Both the position numbers and the translations under genes were made by a program. Shown piece after piece: positions 61,853 through 64,000 of a stretch of DNA of 64,000 bases (the stretch's first letter is position 1; every line of letters starts with the position of its first letter). The stretch comes from Proteiniborus ethanoligenes. GTDB taxonomy: Bacteria > Bacillota > Clostridia > Tissierellales > Proteiniboraceae. The notes under the pieces were generated by a model that saw only the letters and a list, made by a program, of their open reading frames with translations, was not told the DNA's origin and did not search any database. Location: assembly GCF_900107485.1 (NCBI RefSeq), contig NZ_FNQE01000011.1, positions 1 to 64,000 of the forward strand. Direction: 5' to 3'.

Positions 61853-62599
61853 TTAATAATACTTTATGATTTTAGTAAACTCCTGCTCGATATCATTTTC
61901 TGTTTCCATATATATTAATTGAATTGATAAATAACTATTATCAAGCCACTCAGACAGCTTTGCTATTGTGTGAAATTCCCCTTGAGGTTGTTTTTCGGCT
62001 AACTCTTCCTCTAGCAATTCAGTACTCGTTATAGAAACTACTTTTTTAAGACTACTTGAATTGATTATATATATATCATATTCACTAATGTTTGAGATCA
62101 ATGTGTAAGCAAAGTAGTTTTCATCAGGAGACCAAATAATCTCTTGTACCTGACCAATAAAAGGACCTTCAACAAAATCTATATTACTGTTCTCTACATT
62201 TAGTACACCAGTTATAGTGGAAAATGAAGCGGCAAGGTATAGGTGAATTGAAAAAGCTACTTTTTTCTTGGAAGGTGAAAGGACGGCATTGTCTATAAAG
62301 TCAAAGGATTTAGGCTCTAGCTCTATAGTATCATCATGAAGTTTTGCTCCATTTACGTCAATGGTCTTTCCCCACTCTTTCTCTAAAGCAGAGATAATAT
62401 TTTCGACATTAAGTATTAGTTTCTTTTCTTCTAGGTTGTAAACATTGTTAGAGTTGAAAATTAATAAAGGGTAATTTATTTTGACATGACTGAAGCTCAT
62501 GGCTTCTAAAAGTTCTTCTGGAAGCTTAGTAGCAGTATTATGGTTCCTGTAACATTTTACCATGGTGTGAAAAGTGATAAAAAAAGAATCGTATTTCAT
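61853..62599 (-). CDS. Hypothetical protein with TolB-like repeats, no signal peptide
   Basis: A 248-aa protein. AVLSPSKKKVAFSIHLY and EIIWSPDENYFAYTLIS are TolB/WD40-like strands as in the 57789-58772 lipoprotein. No signal peptide or lipobox is present and the ribosome binding site before the ATG at 62599 is weak. It may be a truncated copy of a surface protein or a real cytosolic relative. Stop codons directly upstream exclude a longer frame. Confidence 0.55.
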   Translation of the reverse strand: MKYDSFFITFHTMVKCYRNHNTATKLPEELLEAMSFSHVKINYPLLIFNSNNVYNLEEKKLILNVENIISALEKEWGKTIDVNGAKLHDDTIELEPKSFDFIDNAVLSPSKKKVAFSIHLYLAASFSTITGVLNVENSNIDFVEGPFIGQVQEIIWSPDENYFAYTLISNISEYDIYIINSSSLKKVVSITSTELLEEELAEKQPQGEFHTIAKLSEWLDNSYLSIQLIYMETENDIEQEFTKIIKYY

Positions 62600-62640
62600 T
62601 TATCATCTAAGTCCAGCTTTTAGCTTGCCTTAATCATGGT

Positions 62641-63168
62641 TTATAGTTTAATCCAATATCTTTGAATAATTTCAGAAAAGGTTTCACTAAAGATTTCATT
62701 TTCTAATACTCCATTGTTTTTTTGAATAACCCTAGCAGATGCGACATTTGCTTTATCACAAGTGATTAAGATTTTATCTAGGTTTATCTCTCTGCATTTT
62801 TGTAAAGCTGACTTTAGCATTAAAGTTGCATATCCCTTTTTTCTTTCAGTAGGCCTTATTGAATAACCTATATGACCACCCTCGTTCAAGAGAAATTCAT
62901 TCAGTTTATGCCGTATATTAATCATTCCAACAATTTTGTTGTCTAATGATCTAACAAAAAAGTAGGTATTTGCAGGTACTCTTCCTTCTGGAATATTAGG
63001 TAAATCTAAATCTTTCTCTAGCTTTAGTAGCCATTCATCATAATTGTGGTAGCTATCAAGTCCACCTGTTCCGTTGATTTCTGAATTGTACTCTATAAAT
63101 TCCTGTATATATTCATAAGCTTCTTTTTCATATTCTTTGGAAGGTAATATCAATCTTATATCATTCAT
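62641..63168 (-). CDS. GNAT family N-acetyltransferase
   Basis: A 175-aa protein. KIVGMINIRHKLNEFLLNEGGHIGYSIRPTERKKGYATLMLKSAL contains the acetyl-CoA loop (RxxGYA), and ILITCDKANVASARVIQKNNGVLENE is the typical C-terminal part. Substrate unknown. It is a single gene or co-transcribed with the gene that follows at 62599. Confidence 0.9.
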   Translation of the reverse strand: MNDIRLILPSKEYEKEAYEYIQEFIEYNSEINGTGGLDSYHNYDEWLLKLEKDLDLPNIPEGRVPANTYFFVRSLDNKIVGMINIRHKLNEFLLNEGGHIGYSIRPTERKKGYATLMLKSALQKCREINLDKILITCDKANVASARVIQKNNGVLENEIFSETFSEIIQRYWIKL

Positions 63169-63257
63169 TTATTCACCTCTTAATTTGAACAAGTCATCAT
63201 ACTCATAATATATAAATGTATTTCTTGACTATTAGATTCTTTATTTTATACGACAGG

Positions 63258-63605
63258 TTACTGGCGCTTCAATATATAATTTTCCACTGAATCCCTACAC
63301 AATTCAAGAAAAGTTTCTTCTCCTATTGTATTGATTTTGAAGAAAACTGCCTGGCTACCTCCAGAGGTGATAGCAGAAATAAATATTTCTTGTTCTTTTC
63401 CTACAAGCGTAATATTAAGACTTACACGGTTACTTCCTGCCATGCTATAACGCTCATAAACTCGGACGGCCATTTTCACATCTCCCATGGTAATATCACT
63501 TCCATCTTCGTAACTAACTGAAACACTTCCATTAGTAATGTCCCTGTGTAACCAATCTAATAACTCATTAAAATTCCCTTTGAGCCTTCTCTCATATTTT
63601 GCCAT
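63258..63605 (-). CDS. DUF6054-like protein
   Basis: A 115-aa cytosolic protein: MAKYERRLKGNFNELLDWLHRDITNGSVSVSYEDGSD, then MAVRVYERYSMAGSNRVSLNITLVG and a C-terminal helix. The pattern fits the DUF6054 family as I recall it; function unknown. An AGGTGT-type ribosome binding site precedes the ATG. Confidence 0.7.
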   Translation of the reverse strand: MAKYERRLKGNFNELLDWLHRDITNGSVSVSYEDGSDITMGDVKMAVRVYERYSMAGSNRVSLNITLVGKEQEIFISAITSGGSQAVFFKINTIGEETFLELCRDSVENYILKRQ

Positions 63606-63731
63606 ATTTACACCTCTTTTTAAAAAATAATTAATTTTAAAAATAAAGATAGCTCTTATCGCTGTTTCACTTCCTCAAAAGCAGTGTTACGACTTTAACA
63701 AGGCTTGAGAATGCAGCATTGATGTTAGCTG

Positions 63732-64000
63732 TTAGATAACAAACTTTTTACACTCTAAGACAATATCTTTACAATTATTGAAGCTTGCAAACCTTTCAAT
63801 ACAACCTCTAATATCCTCATAAAGGTCATTATGGATGTCAACGGCATTTTCAAACCAAAAGTTCTTAACTATAAGCTGTTTTGATTTTCTATCATTTATT
63901 ACTTCTATTCTACCAATAAAGCTGTCCCCAGCTAGAACAGGTAACACATAATAGCCATATTTTCTTTGAATAATAGGCGTATATATTTCCCATTTATATT
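63732..64000 (-). CDS. YcaQ-like winged-helix protein, C-terminal part
   Basis: The frame is open to the right edge, encoding YKWEIYTPIIQRKYGYY, then VLPVLAGDSFIGRIEV and ending KKFVI. The string 'F/YKWEIYTP…(K)RxYGYYVLPVL-GD-(L/F)(V/I)GR' is characteristic of YcaQ/AlkX-type proteins (DUF1006), interstrand-crosslink DNA glycosylases. Only about 89 residues are visible; the N-terminal winged helices are outside the window. Confidence 0.8.
   Translation of the reverse strand, partial: YKWEIYTPIIQRKYGYYVLPVLAGDSFIGRIEVINDRKSKQLIVKNFWFENAVDIHNDLYEDIRGCIERFASFNNCKDIVLECKKFVI

Overview
The window looks like a low-GC chromosome of a motile, strictly anaerobic member of the Clostridia, probably an Alkaliphilus/Natronincola-type relative (inference). 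The evidence is a complete [FeFe]-hydrogenase maturation set (HydE, HydF, HydG plus a TM1266-type regulator), a glycyl-radical enzyme with its activase (YjjI/YjjW), a UGA-encoded selenocysteine peroxiredoxin, the Firmicutes-type long SRP RNA in the usual tRNA-Ser/ffs/dnaX/ybaB/recR neighbourhood, several chemoreceptors and extensive sigma-54 control.

Layout. 1-11.5 kb is an accessory region: the start of a transposase, small orphan membrane proteins, a ParM/ParR-like actin segregation pair, a four-helix-bundle gene between two palindromes, three 20-bp iterons, an operon-like island of small proteins that resemble immunity proteins (5.0-10.2 kb), and a 1.4-kb non-coding tract built of about 230-bp degenerate repeats. 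11.5-17.7 kb is housekeeping (recR, ybaB, dnaX, an HD-GYP sensor, SRP RNA, tRNA-Ser). 17.7-23.1 kb holds metal and vitamin uptake with visible regulation: modB/modA behind a ModE-type box, a cation exchanger behind a yybP-ykoY (Mn2+) riboswitch, and bioY behind a BirA-type operator. 23.1-35.7 kb holds the Sec-peroxiredoxin, an S41 peptidase-like protein, an ABC-2 exporter, yjjW/yjjI, a beta-lactamase-fold hydrolase and two membrane chemoreceptors.

35.8-48.8 kb is the most coherent system: one PAS-AAA+-Fis sigma-54 activator, four -24/-12 promoters and a shared palindromic upstream site (consensus core TGTATGAAAT). It joins a FabG-type dehydrogenase, a MaoC-type hydratase, a LIV-type ABC importer, a soluble chemoreceptor-like sensor, a FabH-like condensing enzyme whose catalytic Asn is replaced by His, a CoA-transferase and an alpha/beta hydrolase. 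I infer an inducible uptake, sensing and CoA-linked catabolic pathway for an unidentified organic acid.

48.8-64 kb carries a ddl-murF-alr operon, a CPBP protease, the hydrogenase maturation operon behind a structured leader with a terminator, and a tail of lipoproteins, a methyltransferase, a nonsense-interrupted lipoprotein gene, a GNAT enzyme, a DUF6054-like protein and the end of a YcaQ-like protein. Family names come from reading the sequence, without database searches.
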